A stretch of 64,000 nucleotides of DNA from Sphingomonas sp. BK345 (GCF_014193845.1 NZ_JACHZX010000002.1:186001-250000); one strand, 5' to 3'. Positions 7,976 through 18,125 are shown, counted from the stretch's first letter. Made by a program: numbers and translations. Notes: generated by a model from the sequence alone, not told the origin.

Positions 7976-8995
7976 ATGGATGTGAACTGGACTGAGGAAG
8001 CCATGAAGGCTCGCCTGGTGCGCTATGCCGATCTGGTGCCGTGCCGCACCGCGTTCATCGACACCCGCACGCCCGGATCGACCGAGAAGGAGAACTTCAC
8101 GATCATCGGTGCGGGCGTCTCGGAAAGCGCTGACCAGCACGTTCACATCACGGAGCGCCACGGCTTCAACATCGGTGCCGCGCGTCAGCCGTTTGGCTGC
8201 GTCAACTCGCAGCACAGCCATGACACCGCCGAGGTCTTCGTCGTCCACTCCGGTCGCTGGCGCCTGCCGTTCGGACCCAACAAGGAGGACGGATCCATCG
8301 AGATCGGTCCGGGCGACGTCGCCTCGGTGCCGATCCACATGTTCCGCGGATTCGAGAAACTCGACGAAGGCATCGGCTTTCTCTTCACGGTGTTGGGCGA
8401 GGATGATCCCGGGAAGGTCACTTGGGCGCCAGCCGTCTTCGAGGCGGCGTCGGAGCATGGTCTCAAGCTGGCGAAGGGCGGCCGACTGATCGACACGTCG
8501 CGCGGCGAATACACACTGGAGGACGTGGAGTTGGCCGAGGCGACGGGCGCCGACGCCGCGTCCGAACTGAAAACCCCGCCGATGGAGAAGATGCGGGAAT
8601 GCGTGGCCTCTGCGGAGGACATGATCGCCAATCCCCGGTCGCCGCTGGCGAGCGAGGGGGTCGACGAGGCCGGTGTGATCACACCGACGGCGACCGGCGA
8701 CGGTTTTCCGGCGGGTCCGATCGCGGGCTGGTGGCCACACGGCTTCAACCTGCGTCGGCTGACGATGACGACGGGCGCCTATGTGCCGCTGCACGCCCGG
8801 TCCGAGGTCGAGGTCCTGTTCGTGCACGAAGGCACGCTGGAGGTCAGCTGGGATCAGGGCGCGATCATCATGGGTGCGGGCGACACGCTCAGCGTACCTG
8901 TCGGTTTACCGCATGGTTTCCGAAACACAGCATCGGTCGATATGAAAGCATTTGTGGTCCGCGGCGGAGACTCGCCGGGTATGCCAATCTTCTGA
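7976..8995 (+). CDS. Two-domain cupin protein
   Basis: The protein has 339 residues and two cupin barrels. The N-terminal one has a full metal-binding set: His80, His82 and Glu86 in QHSHDTAEV, plus His121 in the second motif. The C-terminal one has His273, Arg275, Glu279 and His313 (PLHARSEVEV and VGLPHGFRN), so one expected His is replaced by Arg. Bicupins of this size include gentisate-type ring-cleavage dioxygenases and some isomerases; I cannot tell which applies. An ATG at 8003 has a better ribosome site (GAGG five bases upstream) and may be the real start, shortening the protein by nine residues. It is divergent from, and probably coregulated with, the hydrolase fusion. Confidence 0.82.
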   Translation: MDVNWTEEAMKARLVRYADLVPCRTAFIDTRTPGSTEKENFTIIGAGVSESADQHVHITERHGFNIGAARQPFGCVNSQHSHDTAEVFVVHSGRWRLPFGPNKEDGSIEIGPGDVASVPIHMFRGFEKLDEGIGFLFTVLGEDDPGKVTWAPAVFEAASEHGLKLAKGGRLIDTSRGEYTLEDVELAEATGADAASELKTPPMEKMRECVASAEDMIANPRSPLASEGVDEAGVITPTATGDGFPAGPIAGWWPHGFNLRRLTMTTGAYVPLHARSEVEVLFVHEGTLEVSWDQGAIIMGAGDTLSVPVGLPHGFRNTASVDMKAFVVRGGDSPGMPIF

Positions 8996-9179
8996 AAGGC
9001 ACCATAGGCCCTCGTCCAACGGGCACATGAGCTTCAGTCACGAACGAAGCTATGATGAGCCGGGAAAGCTGCCGCGCATTTGCCAGGCCAGCGGCGCAGA
9101 GATGAACAAATGGCCGAAGTTGGAAGCCGGACAGGGCACTGGAAATAACTCCTTTTGGGTCTCAGTCCGCCAGGTGCAC

Positions 9180-9515
9180 TTACGCGCCTCGTTTTGGCTT
9201 CCGCGGTCTGGGTGTGGGTAGCTCGGCAGCCGTGACGCGCAGCAACTCGCCGAGCCATTCAGCATTATCCCATCGATCGGCCGTGATGAGCATCTGCGGT
9301 TTGGCTCCGGGGTAGGGCGGTGCGTCTGACACCGGTTCGGCGTAGGTGCGGCCCGACTTCGTCGGCTTGACGAAGAGCTGATCATCGCAGACCGAACCAA
9401 TCATCTTGCCGTCAACGTACACGCCGTACTCGCCGAACATGGGCTTGGCCGTCACCCCGCCGACGCCAGTCGCTTGCTCAAGCAGGAAGTCGATTGTGCG
9501 TTGCTGCGTCGCCAT
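9180..9515 (-). CDS. TfoX/Sxy N-terminal domain protein
   Basis: This small protein has 111 residues. The N-terminal pattern (a short helix, then AKPMFGEYGVYVDGKMIG and DDQLFVKPT) is characteristic of the TfoX N-terminal domain. TfoX/Sxy proteins were named for competence regulation in gamma-proteobacteria, but stand-alone N-domain versions in alphaproteobacteria have no assigned role. The basic tail PRPRKPKRG could bind nucleic acid. It lies between the catabolic cluster and the truncated comM-like gene and lacks the cluster's operator, so I do not count it in that regulon. Confidence 0.85.
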   Translation of the reverse strand: MATQQRTIDFLLEQATGVGGVTAKPMFGEYGVYVDGKMIGSVCDDQLFVKPTKSGRTYAEPVSDAPPYPGAKPQMLITADRWDNAEWLGELLRVTAAELPTPRPRKPKRGA

Positions 9516-9684
9516 GGCCGGAACTTAACAGACGAGCGCTGCCGCGCGCAACGAAGCGACGATAGCCTCCGAAGCCGGTCACGGTGAACGAGCTGCCGCT
9601 TTCAGGAAGGGGTCAAGCTGGGGCTAAACGGCCGATTGTGGGTCTTCTTTCCTGCACTCGTTAGAAGCTCATTGGAAAAACATT

Positions 9685-10605
9685 TTGACCCTCACAGCAC
9701 GCGTCATGGTAGGTGTAGCCGTATCCGACCTGCTGTTCGTCGGCCCACCGGGAGCAGGCAAGTCGCTGATGGCGGCCTGCCTGCCCGGCATCCTGCCGCC
9801 GCTCGACTCGGTCGAGGCGCTGGAAGTGTCGATGGTCCAGTCGGTCGCGGGCACGCTCGCGGGCGGCGCGCTGACGCGCATGCGTCCATTCCGCGCCCCG
9901 CATCATTCGGCGAGCATCGCGGCGCTGACCGGCGGTGGCCTGCGTGTTCGACCGGGCGAGGTGAGCCTCGCGCACAACGGCGTGCTGTTCCTCGACGAGC
10001 TGCCCGAGTTCCAGCGCGCAGTGCTCGACTCGCTGCGCCAGCCGCTCGAGAGCGGCACCGTCAGCATCGCTCGCGCCAACGCGCACGTGACCTATCCCGC
10101 GCGGGTGCAGCTGGTGGCGGCGATGAACCCGTGCCGCTGCGGCCATCTCGGCGATCCCGCGCTGTCGTGCGGGCGCGCGCCGCGCTGCGCCGTCGACTAT
10201 CAGGCGCGGGTCTCCGGGCCGCTGCTCGACCGGATCGACCTGCACGTCGAAGTCGCCGCGCTGACCGCGCTGGAGCTGGCGCTGCCGCCCGCGGAGGAGG
10301 GCTCGGCCGAGGTCGGCCCGCGGGTCGCCGCCGCGCGCGAGGTGCAGCGCGCGCGGCTCGCGGGCACCGGGCTGCGCACCAACGCCGAGCTCGACGGCGA
10401 CCTGCTCGATCGCTTCGCCACACCCGACGACGCTGGACGGGCGCTGCTGGTCGAGGCCGCGACGACGCTGCGGCTGTCGGCACGCGGCTACACCCGCGTG
10501 CTGCGGACGAGCCGCACGATCGCCGATCTGGCCGGCTCCGAGCCGGTCCGCCGGGCGCATGTCGCCGAGGCGCTGAGCTATCGGCGGCGGGCTGCAGTGG
10601 GATAA
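9685..10605 (+). pseudogene. comM: 5'-truncated comM-like (YifB) Mg-chelatase-type ATPase
   Basis: From about 9730 the frame matches the C-terminal ~290 residues of ComM/YifB: Walker A GPPGAGKS, RPFRAPHHSAS, Walker B VLFLDELPEF, the Cys-rich NPCRCGHLGDP, and the C-terminal helical domain with the ARGYTRVLRTSRTIADL stretch. Full proteins are about 500 residues with roughly 210 residues before Walker A. Here homology starts abruptly a few codons before it, and the preceding 45 bp are unrelated. The N-terminal domain is therefore missing. ComM is a hexameric helicase for branch migration in natural transformation. The remaining frame is intact, but a functional product is unlikely. The break marks the edge of the accessory block on the left. 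Confidence 0.8.
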
Positions 10606-10686
10606 CCGCATCGGAGCAAATTCACGTTGCCAGTCGTGCGACGGCAGAGGAAGGTCCCGCGCTACGATGCTGGGAGCTCACCTGGA

Positions 10687-11775
10687 ATGATGCTCGTCGC
10701 GCTGCTCGCCGCTTACACGCAGGTTCCACCTCCGCCTTATTACCCACATCACGAGATGCCACGGCAGCTGCTGAGCTGGAGCGCCGGCGAGGTCCGCTGC
10801 GACGGTCTCCCGGTCACGGTCACCGGTTTGCGCCAACCTTCCGTCGAGCTGTTGTGGGGCGCGGGGCAGACCCGCGCCTCTGCGACGCTGGTGTTCGCAC
10901 TCGACCCGACCGGCCGCCCGACCTCGATCCGACCCGAAGCGAAGGAGGTTGCGCCGAGCGCGGACCTCGCACCCGCGCTGGCCGCCTCCCGCTTCGCCGC
11001 GGGCGCATCGCGGACGAACTGCGTGATCACCTACACGCCGACGATCGCTCCGCTCGCCGAGGCGGCGATCGGCGACCTCATCGCCTACACGCTCGCGCCC
11101 GACAATGGCACGATGCCGCAGGAAGGGTGGGATCGCGTGCGACTAGCGGGCACGTGTCTCGATCTGCCGCGACCCGAGGCGCTTCTCCGCGCGCTGCCAG
11201 ACTTCCGTAACATCAGCGCCACTCCGGGTGCGCGCGACTGGACGATGGTCCGGTACGACACCGACGCGCGTGGGCGGCCGCGTGGCACGCACGTGATCCA
11301 CGGCACCGGCAACCCCGCCCTCGACGCCGCCGCGATGAGCGCGACTCGCGCCAGCCGCTTCACCGGGGGTGCGCGCACCGGCTGCCAATATCCGTACTGG
11401 CTCCGCCCCGCCAAGCTCGTCGCACCCGAGCTTTCCGAGGCGGCGCGCGCCGCGGAGGATGGCCCTGATTGTCCTCATCGGCCGGCATTCCTGACGCCGC
11501 CGCGGCTCACCTTTCCCGAGCCCTACCGTCGCCGTATGATCGAGGGCTGGGCGGTGATCCGCTTCGATGTCGCACCATGGGGCGAGATCGGACATCTCAG
11601 CGTGGTCGCGTCCGAGCCGACCGCCGACTTCGGCAGTCAAGCCATTATCGTGATGCGATCCGCCACGCTGCCTCCCTCCGACCACGGCCGCAGCGGCTGC
11701 GTCGATCGCGTGCGCTTTGTGATGGGACCGGACGATATGCCAGACCCGTCGGGGCAGCCGCGGCCGAGCTACTGA
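10687..11775 (+). CDS. TonB C-terminal domain-like exported protein
   Basis: I start at 10687, a tandem ATG that opens a short hydrophobic leader (MMLVALLAAYTQ); 362 residues. Two repeats resemble the TonB C-terminal fold: around residue 180 (RYDTDARGRPRGTHVIHGTG, then NPALDAAAMSATRASRF) and around residue 305 (GWAVIRFDVAPWGEIGHLSV, then FGSQAIIVMRSATLP). This unit is common in sphingomonad periplasmic proteins annotated as energy transducer TonB. It lacks the long proline spacer and a clear anchoring N-terminal helix of a true TonB, so I call it a TonB-C-like periplasmic protein. Its partner and role are unknown. Confidence 0.65.
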   Translation: MMLVALLAAYTQVPPPPYYPHHEMPRQLLSWSAGEVRCDGLPVTVTGLRQPSVELLWGAGQTRASATLVFALDPTGRPTSIRPEAKEVAPSADLAPALAASRFAAGASRTNCVITYTPTIAPLAEAAIGDLIAYTLAPDNGTMPQEGWDRVRLAGTCLDLPRPEALLRALPDFRNISATPGARDWTMVRYDTDARGRPRGTHVIHGTGNPALDAAAMSATRASRFTGGARTGCQYPYWLRPAKLVAPELSEAARAAEDGPDCPHRPAFLTPPRLTFPEPYRRRMIEGWAVIRFDVAPWGEIGHLSVVASEPTADFGSQAIIVMRSATLPPSDHGRSGCVDRVRFVMGPDDMPDPSGQPRPSY

Positions 11776-11781
11776 CGCCCC

Positions 11782-13104
11782 TCACACGTCGCCGAACCGC
11801 TCGACCGGGCGCGCCGGGCCGTCGCCCGCGGGCGCGCGCGCCGGCTCGACCGCGACCGGCTCGGGTGGGTCGAAGCCGCCCTCCCACTTGGCGATCACCG
11901 CGCTCGCCACCGCATTGCCGATCACGTTGGTGGCGGTGCGACCCATGTCGAGGAAGTGATCGATCGCGAGGATCAGCAGCAGCCCCGCCTCGGGCAGGTG
12001 GAACATCGGCAGCGTCGCCGCTATCACCACCAGGCTCGCACGCGGCACTCCCGCGATGCCCTTGCTGGTCACCATCAGCACCAGCAGCATCGTCACCATC
12101 TGCCCCAGCGACATGTCGATGCCATAGGCCTGGGCGATGAACAGCGACGCGAAGGTCATGTAGATCATCGACCCGTCGAGGTTGAACGAATAGCCCAGCG
12201 GCAGCACGAAGCTGGCGATCCGCGGCGGCACACCGAAGCGGTCGAGTGCCTCGAGCATGCGCGGATAGGCCGCCTCCGACGAGGCGGTGGAGAAAGCCAC
12301 CAGCAGCGGCTCTCGCACGTGGCGGATCAGCGCCCCGATGCGCGAGCCCAGGAACAGGAAACCGATACCCAGCAGCGCCGCCCACAGCACCAGTAGGGTA
12401 AGATAGAAGCTGCCCATGAAGTAGGCGAGCTGGCCGATCACGTCGGGCCCGCGCTCGGTCAGCGTGCCGGCGACGGCGGCGAACACCGCCAGCGGTGCGA
12501 CGCGCATGACATAGTCGGTCACCTGCAGCATGACATGGACCAGAGCGTCGATCGCGCGCACCAAGGGCGCCGCCTTCTCGCCCACCGCGGTGATCGCGAC
12601 GCCGACGAAGACCGACATCACGACGATCTGGAGGATCTCGTTCTTCGCCATCGCGTCGACCATCGAGGACGGCACGATATGGGTGAAGAAGTCCTTGAGG
12701 TTGAACGCCGCGGTCTCAAGCCCGCTGGTGCCGCCCGCGGCTGGCAGCGCGAGCCCGACGCCGACGCCGGGCTGGAGCAGGTTGACCATGATCAGCCCGA
12801 GCGTCAGCGAAAGCAGGCTGGCCGAGAGGAACCAGGCGAGGCTGCGCGCGCCGATCCGGCCGAGCGCGCGCGTGTCGCCCATCTGCGCGATGCCCGACAC
12901 CAGCGTGGCGAACACCAAAGGCGCGATGATCATCTTGATCAGCCGCAGGAAGAGCGTGGTGACGATCGAGAAATAACCGGCGACCTCGGTGGCCCGTGTC
13001 GCTCCCGCGGGCGTGCCGTCGTCGAGCCACACGTTAAGCACGAGGCCCAGCACGAGGCCGAGCGCGAGCCCGACGAGGATGTAGAGGGTCAGCCGTCTGG
13101 CCAT
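11782..13104 (-). CDS. Dicarboxylate/amino acid:cation symporter (DAACS family)
   Basis: The 440-residue protein has the eight-helix plus two-hairpin hydrophobicity of GltP/DctA carriers. Family landmarks are TASSEAAYPRMLEALDRFG (the serine-rich hairpin), LPLGYSFNLDGSMIYM (TM7), and GIAGVPRASLVVIAATL near the second hairpin, ending in DHFLDMGRTATNVIGNA (TM8 with substrate-contacting Asp, Arg and Asn). It imports C4-dicarboxylates or acidic amino acids with protons or sodium. The C-terminal tail is Pro/Ala rich and variable. It ends just after the convergent TonB-C-like gene and is transcribed alone. Confidence 0.93.
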   Translation of the reverse strand: MARRLTLYILVGLALGLVLGLVLNVWLDDGTPAGATRATEVAGYFSIVTTLFLRLIKMIIAPLVFATLVSGIAQMGDTRALGRIGARSLAWFLSASLLSLTLGLIMVNLLQPGVGVGLALPAAGGTSGLETAAFNLKDFFTHIVPSSMVDAMAKNEILQIVVMSVFVGVAITAVGEKAAPLVRAIDALVHVMLQVTDYVMRVAPLAVFAAVAGTLTERGPDVIGQLAYFMGSFYLTLLVLWAALLGIGFLFLGSRIGALIRHVREPLLVAFSTASSEAAYPRMLEALDRFGVPPRIASFVLPLGYSFNLDGSMIYMTFASLFIAQAYGIDMSLGQMVTMLLVLMVTSKGIAGVPRASLVVIAATLPMFHLPEAGLLLILAIDHFLDMGRTATNVIGNAVASAVIAKWEGGFDPPEPVAVEPARAPAGDGPARPVERFGDV

Positions 13105-13177
13105 TCGTCGCTCCGGTTGATGCGCGCGCGAGGGAAGGGGATTGCGAGCACTCGGTCAAGCGCCCTAGTGCCGGCAC

Positions 13178-14467
13178 ATGACGACGCGAAGCCCTTATCG
13201 CCCCGCCCGCCGTGACGTGCTGACGGGCGGTGCCGCGCTGCTCGCCGGGACCGGGGCCGTGCCGACCGACGCTGCGGCCGCGGTGGTGCGTGCCGCCGCG
13301 CCCGATCTCGCCGCGCTGGGTGACCTCACCACCAACGCGCGCCCGATCGACGGCGCCGAGCGCGCGTCGCGGCTGGAACGAGCGCAGGCGCTGATGCGCG
13401 CGCACGGGATCGGTGCGGTGCTGATCGAGCCGGGATCGAGCCTGATCTATTTTACCGGCGTGCGGTGGGGGCGCAGCGAGCGGCTCACCGCCGCGATCCT
13501 GCCGGTCGAGGGCGAGCCGTGCATCGTCACGCCCTTCTTCGAGGAACCGTCGGTTCGCCAGACACTGGCGGTGCCGGCCGAGGTGCGCGTGTGGCAGGAA
13601 GACCAGGACCCGCTCACGACGGTCGCGGGCTTCCTGCGCGACCGCGGGCTGGCGGCGCGCCCGGTCGGCGTCGAGGAGAGCGTGCGCTATTTCGTCTACG
13701 CCGGCCTGGCGCGCGCGCTGCCGGGGGCGCGGCTGGTCAGCGCCAACCCGGTCGTGCGCGGCTGCCGCATGATCAAGACCGCCGCCGAGATCGCGCTGAT
13801 GCAGCGCGCTACCGAGGTGACGCTCGCGGCCTATCGCTGGACCTATCCGCGGGTCGAGAAGGGCATGACCGGTCAGCAGATCGGCGCGCTGATGACCGCC
13901 GCGACCGAGAAGCTCGGCGGCGAACTAGAGTTCGCTCTGGCGCTGATCGGCCCCGCCGCGGCGTTGCCGCACGGCAGCCGCGAGGTGATCCGGGTGGCCG
14001 ATGGGCAGGTGGTGCTGATGGACTGCGGCTGCACCGTCCAGGGTTATCAGTCCGACGTGTCGCGCACCTGGGTACACGGCAGCGCCTCGTCCGAGCAGCG
14101 GCGGGTGTGGGAGGAGGTGAAGGCGGCGCAGGCGCTCGCGTTTCGCACCGCACGGGTGGGGGGCGCGGCGGGCGCGGTCGACGATGCGGTGCGCGGCTAT
14201 TACGAGCCGCTCGGCTACGGCCCGGGATACCGCCTGCCGGGCCTCTCGCATCGCACCGGACACGGCATCGGCATGGACGGGCACGAGCCGGTCAACCTCG
14301 TCCACGGCGAGATGACCCGGCTCGCGCCGGGCATGTGCTTCTCGGACGAACCCGGCCTGTACCTGCCCGGCAAGTTCGGCGTGCGGCTGGAGGATTGCTT
14401 CCACGTCACCGCGGACGGCCCGCGCTGGTTCAGCGAGCCGCCCGAGTCGATCGAGCGGCCCGTCTGA
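13178..14467 (+). CDS. Tat-exported M24 (Xaa-Pro type) peptidase
   Basis: A twin-arginine signal RRDVLTGGAALLAG begins at residue 12, indicating export of the folded protein. The creatinase-type N-domain follows. The C-terminal pita-bread domain carries the five metal ligands in order: Asp in VLMDCGC, Asp in YQSDVSRT, His in HRTGHGIGMDGHEP, Glu in SDEPGLY and Glu in VRLEDC. Family members cleave Xaa-Pro peptides with two metal ions. Length is 429 residues. It is divergent from the symporter gene, with 73 bp between them. Confidence 0.9.
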   Translation: MTTRSPYRPARRDVLTGGAALLAGTGAVPTDAAAAVVRAAAPDLAALGDLTTNARPIDGAERASRLERAQALMRAHGIGAVLIEPGSSLIYFTGVRWGRSERLTAAILPVEGEPCIVTPFFEEPSVRQTLAVPAEVRVWQEDQDPLTTVAGFLRDRGLAARPVGVEESVRYFVYAGLARALPGARLVSANPVVRGCRMIKTAAEIALMQRATEVTLAAYRWTYPRVEKGMTGQQIGALMTAATEKLGGELEFALALIGPAAALPHGSREVIRVADGQVVLMDCGCTVQGYQSDVSRTWVHGSASSEQRRVWEEVKAAQALAFRTARVGGAAGAVDDAVRGYYEPLGYGPGYRLPGLSHRTGHGIGMDGHEPVNLVHGEMTRLAPGMCFSDEPGLYLPGKFGVRLEDCFHVTADGPRWFSEPPESIERPV

Positions 14468-14471
14468 AGCG

Positions 14472-15218
14472 TCAGGCAGTGGCGGGCACGCCGGTCGCGC
14501 GGCGGCGCCGGATCGCGGCGCCGGCGAGGCCGAAGCCGAGCACCATCATCGCCCAGGTCGCCGGCTCGGGCACTGCGGCGCCGACGGGCGTGTAGTCGTA
14601 GGTGAGTGTGTAGCGCACCGTGCCGCACATATCGTCGTCGTTGAACGGCGGCAGCGGCCCGTCACTCCCGAGCCGGCAGGCGCCGGAGGCGGGGATCGGC
14701 CGAACGTTGACGGGGAGGTTGGTGAAGGCCGTACCCGCCGGATCGCCGTAGAAGCCGTTGTCGAAGCCGTTGAAATAGACGCGGCGGTCGTTCACGAACG
14801 ATGCCGGATCGAAGGTGGTGGAGCCCGCGCCGCTGGCACTGACCTGGAAAAAGCCGAAGTCCGAGGAGGGCCCTGAGCGGAAGGTCACGTCGCTGCTACC
14901 CGCACCGGTGATCGCGACGCTGAGGCCGGGCGTGCCGAAGTTGCTGCTGCCGAGACCCCAGCTGCTGTTGACGGTCCAGTCGACCGCCGCGGTGCTGCCG
15001 GTGAGTGAACCGGACGGGGCGGTGAGGATCCAGACACGATATTTGAGGACGCTGACGTCGAGCGTCACCTTGTTCAGGGTGCCCAGAGCGGAGTCGAAGC
15101 CCGGGATGCCGAGCATGATCGACTCGGTGTCATATTGGACGATCGTCGCCGCCGTCGCACTCAGCGGTGCGAGCGCAGCACCGCCCGCGGCGGCGAGAAG
15201 CCACTTCCGTACGTTCAT
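14472..15218 (-). CDS. PEPxxWA-CTERM sorting domain protein
   Basis: The 248-residue protein has an N-terminal signal peptide ([24 protein letters not shown]). It ends with the tripartite sorting signal: [10 protein letters not shown], a hydrophobic helix, and the basic cluster RRRR. PEPxxWA is the variant typical of sphingomonads, recognised by exosortase/PEP-CTERM systems. The central region is Ser/Gly/Asp/Phe rich and beta-strand-like, with a pair of late cysteines; no enzyme domain is recognisable. It is probably an envelope-anchored or secreted surface protein. No exosortase gene is in the window. Confidence 0.88.
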   Translation of the reverse strand: MNVRKWLLAAAGGAALAPLSATAATIVQYDTESIMLGIPGFDSALGTLNKVTLDVSVLKYRVWILTAPSGSLTGSTAAVDWTVNSSWGLGSSNFGTPGLSVAITGAGSSDVTFRSGPSSDFGFFQVSASGAGSTTFDPASFVNDRRVYFNGFDNGFYGDPAGTAFTNLPVNVRPIPASGACRLGSDGPLPPFNDDDMCGTVRYTLTYDYTPVGAAVPEPATWAMMVLGFGLAGAAIRRRRATGVPATA

Positions 15219-15377
15219 GTCGTGATATCCCCCTGCTCCTGTCCAGCGGCTCTACTCATTAACCTTACATGCACAAAGAGGCTCGATCTGTCCCAGGGCG
15301 GGATCGGTCGGCACCGTTGCCGCTTTGCAACGCCCGAGGCTAGGCAGCGCCGCTCGGGGCGATTAAGTCACCCTGCC

Positions 15378-18056
15378 ATGAGCTCGACCAGCACCACCTC
15401 GACCAACGACCTCCGTCGCTCGTTCCTCGACTATTTCGGCGGCACCGGGCATCGCATCGTCCCTTCGGCGCCGCTGGTGCCGCAGAACGACCCGACGCTG
15501 ATGTTCGTCAACGCGGGCATGGTGCCGTTCAAGAACGTCTTCACGGGGCTGGAGACGCGGCCCTACACCACCGCGACGAGCGCGCAGAAATGCGTTCGCG
15601 CCGGCGGCAAGCACAATGATCTCGACAATGTCGGCTATACCGCGCGGCATCACACCTTCTTCGAGATGCTCGGCAATTTCTCCTTCGGCGACTATTTCAA
15701 GGAGCAGGCGATCACGCATGCGTGGACGCTGCTGACCAAGGAATGGGGGCTGCCGGCCGACAAACTGACCGCCACCGTCTTCCATACCGATGATCAGGCG
15801 TTCGACCTGTGGAAGAAGATCGCCGGCCTGCCCGATCACCGCATCATCCGCATCCCCACCAAGGACAATTTCTGGGCGATGGGATCGGACGGGCCGTGCG
15901 GGCCGTGCTCCGAGATCTTCTACGACCATGGCGATCATATCCCCGGCGGCCCGCCGGGATCGCCCGACGAGGACGGTGACCGCTTCGTCGAGATCTGGAA
16001 TCTCGTTTTCATGCAGTTCGTGCAGGAGGCCGACGCGATCGTCGGCGACCTGCCGCGCCCGTCGATCGACACCGGCATGGGGCTGGAGCGCGTCGCCGCG
16101 GTGATGCAGGGCGTCCATGACAATTACGACACCGACACGTTCAAGGCGCTGATCGCCGCCTCGGGCGCGCTGACCCACACCGCCACCACCGGCGACAATC
16201 AGGCGAGCCACCGCGTTATCGCCGATCACCTGCGCTGTTCGGGCTTCCTCGTCGCCGACGGCGTGCTGCCCGCCAACGAGGGCCGCGGCTATGTGCTCCG
16301 CCGGATCATGCGCCGCGCGATGCGCCACGCCCACCTGCTCGGCGCCAAGGAGCCGCTGATGCACCGGCTGGTGCCCGCGCTCGTCGCCGAGATGGGGGCG
16401 GCTTACCCGGAGCTGGTGCGCGCCCAGCCGCTGATCGAGGCGACGCTGCAGCAGGAGGAGACTCGCTTCCGCCAGACGCTGGAGAAGGGCCTTCGCCTGC
16501 TCGACGACGCCACCGGCGGGATGCGGCCGGGCGATACGCTGGCGGGCGAGACCGCGTTCAAGCTCTACGACACGTTCGGCTTTCCCTACGACCTCACCGA
16601 GGACGCGCTGCGCGCGCAGGGGTTTCGCGTCGACCGCGCCGGCTTCGACGCGGCGATGGCCGAGCAGAAGCGCGCCGCGCGCGCGGCGTGGAAGGGGTCC
16701 GGCGCCAAGGCCTCGGACGAACTGTGGTTCGACCTCGCCGACCAGTTCGGCGCAACCGAGTTCACCGGCTATGCCAGCGAGAGCGGCGAGGGCGTCGTGC
16801 TCGCGCTGGTCAAGGACGGCGTGCGGGTCGAGCGCGCCGCCGCGGGCGACCTGGTCGACGTGATCGTCAACCAGACGCCCTTCTACGGCGAGAGCGGCGG
16901 ACAGGTCGGCGACGCGGGCACGCTCGCCACCGACGCGGGAGCCGCCGCGCGAGTCACCGACACGTCGAAGCAGCTTGGCAAGCTCTGGGTCCATCACGCC
17001 GCGATCGACGCGGGCGAGCTGGCGGTCGGCGACACGGTGCGGCTGACGGTCGACCACGCGCGCCGCGGCGCGATCCGCGCCAATCACTCCGCCACGCACC
17101 TGCTGCACGAGGCGCTGCGCCAGCGGCTCGGGACTCATGTCGCGCAGAAGGGCTCGCTGGTCGCGCCCGAGCGGCTGCGCTTCGACGTCTCGCACTCCAG
17201 CGCGATGACCCCGGCCGAGCTCGCCGATGCCGAAGCCGCGGTCAACGCGCAGATCCGCGGCAACGGCGCGGTGGAGACGCGGCTGATGACGCCCGACGAC
17301 GCGATCGCGATGGGCGCGATGGCGCTGTTCGGCGAGAAATACGGCGACGAGGTCCGGGTGGTGTCGATGGGCCGCGAGCCGGACGGCGCGACCTACTCGA
17401 TCGAGCTGTGCGGCGGCACGCATGTCGGCGCGCTCGGCGACATCGGCCTGTTGAAGATCGTCGGCGAGAGCGCGGTGTCGAGCGGCGTGCGTCGCGTCGA
17501 GGCGTTGACCGGTGAGGCGGCGCGCGCTTACCTCACCGCGCGGGACGAGACGCTGCGTGCGGTGGCGGCGACGCTGCGGACCACGCCCGACGAGGTGCCC
17601 GCGCGCGTGACCGCGCTGCTCGACGAGCGGCGGCGGCTCGAGCGCGAGCTCGCCGAGGCGAAGAAGGCGCTCGCGCTCGGCGGCGGTGCCGGCGGCGCGC
17701 CAGCGGGCCCGGAGCAGGTCGGCGACGTCGCCTTCGTCGGCCAGGTGCTCGACGGCTTCGACGCCAAGGGGCTGCGGGGCGCGGTCGATGAGGCGAAGCA
17801 GCGCGTCGGCTCGGGCGTGGCGGCGGTGATCGCGGTTAACGACGGGCGTGCCTCGATCGCGGTCGGGGTGACCGAGGATCTGGTGGGACGCTTCAACGCG
17901 GTCGAGCTGCTGCGCCGCGCGGTCGCGGCGCTGGGTGGGCAGGGCGGCGGCGGTCGGCCCGACATGGCGCAGGGCGGCGGACCGGATGGCTCGCAGGCGA
18001 CCGAGGCGCTCGCGGCGATCCGCGCGGCGCTCGAAGGGGCAACGGCGGAGGCATAG
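15378..18056 (+). CDS. alaS: Alanine--tRNA ligase
   Basis: The 892-residue length matches bacterial AlaRS. I take ATG 15378 because the protein then begins with the conserved [13 protein letters not shown]; the longer frame upstream runs through an AT-richer leader. The class II catalytic core is residues 1-450 (with [11 protein letters not shown] and [18 protein letters not shown]). The editing domain has the zinc motif [12 protein letters not shown] and later CGGTHV. The C-Ala domain with a coiled coil and DHHA1-type end ([12 protein letters not shown]) finishes the protein. It charges tRNA-Ala and clears mischarged Ser and Gly. It appears monocistronic. Confidence 0.98.
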   Translation: MSSTSTTSTNDLRRSFLDYFGGTGHRIVPSAPLVPQNDPTLMFVNAGMVPFKNVFTGLETRPYTTATSAQKCVRAGGKHNDLDNVGYTARHHTFFEMLGNFSFGDYFKEQAITHAWTLLTKEWGLPADKLTATVFHTDDQAFDLWKKIAGLPDHRIIRIPTKDNFWAMGSDGPCGPCSEIFYDHGDHIPGGPPGSPDEDGDRFVEIWNLVFMQFVQEADAIVGDLPRPSIDTGMGLERVAAVMQGVHDNYDTDTFKALIAASGALTHTATTGDNQASHRVIADHLRCSGFLVADGVLPANEGRGYVLRRIMRRAMRHAHLLGAKEPLMHRLVPALVAEMGAAYPELVRAQPLIEATLQQEETRFRQTLEKGLRLLDDATGGMRPGDTLAGETAFKLYDTFGFPYDLTEDALRAQGFRVDRAGFDAAMAEQKRAARAAWKGSGAKASDELWFDLADQFGATEFTGYASESGEGVVLALVKDGVRVERAAAGDLVDVIVNQTPFYGESGGQVGDAGTLATDAGAAARVTDTSKQLGKLWVHHAAIDAGELAVGDTVRLTVDHARRGAIRANHSATHLLHEALRQRLGTHVAQKGSLVAPERLRFDVSHSSAMTPAELADAEAAVNAQIRGNGAVETRLMTPDDAIAMGAMALFGEKYGDEVRVVSMGREPDGATYSIELCGGTHVGALGDIGLLKIVGESAVSSGVRRVEALTGEAARAYLTARDETLRAVAATLRTTPDEVPARVTALLDERRRLERELAEAKKALALGGGAGGAPAGPEQVGDVAFVGQVLDGFDAKGLRGAVDEAKQRVGSGVAAVIAVNDGRASIAVGVTEDLVGRFNAVELLRRAVAALGGQGGGGRPDMAQGGGPDGSQATEALAAIRAALEGATAEA

Positions 18057-18105
18057 CGGCGGTCGTGAAGAATCCGGAGCCCCGGGCGCCTCCCTACTCA
18101 TTTGG

Positions 18106-18125
18106 GCTCCTGCGTGCGCAGGAGC
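18106..18125. repeat. Dispersed hairpin repeat GCTCCTGC-N4-GCAGGAGC, copy 1
   Basis: This perfect 8-bp stem with a 4-nt loop lies 50 bp after alaS. The same unit occurs at 22332, 24487 (7-bp stem) and 63196, always between genes. No T tract follows, so it is better seen as a repeat family than as a classic terminator, though it may protect 3' ends. Confidence 0.7.

Noticed and set aside
7913..8827. Extension of the hydrolase-fusion frame upstream to 8827
   Set aside because: It runs antisense through the well-supported cupin gene and has no domain. The real start is near 7912 or 7888.
1..9700. Accessory block as a prophage or transposon
   Set aside because: No integrase, transposase, terminal repeat or phage gene is visible in the window; only the truncated comM-like gene hints at a junction.
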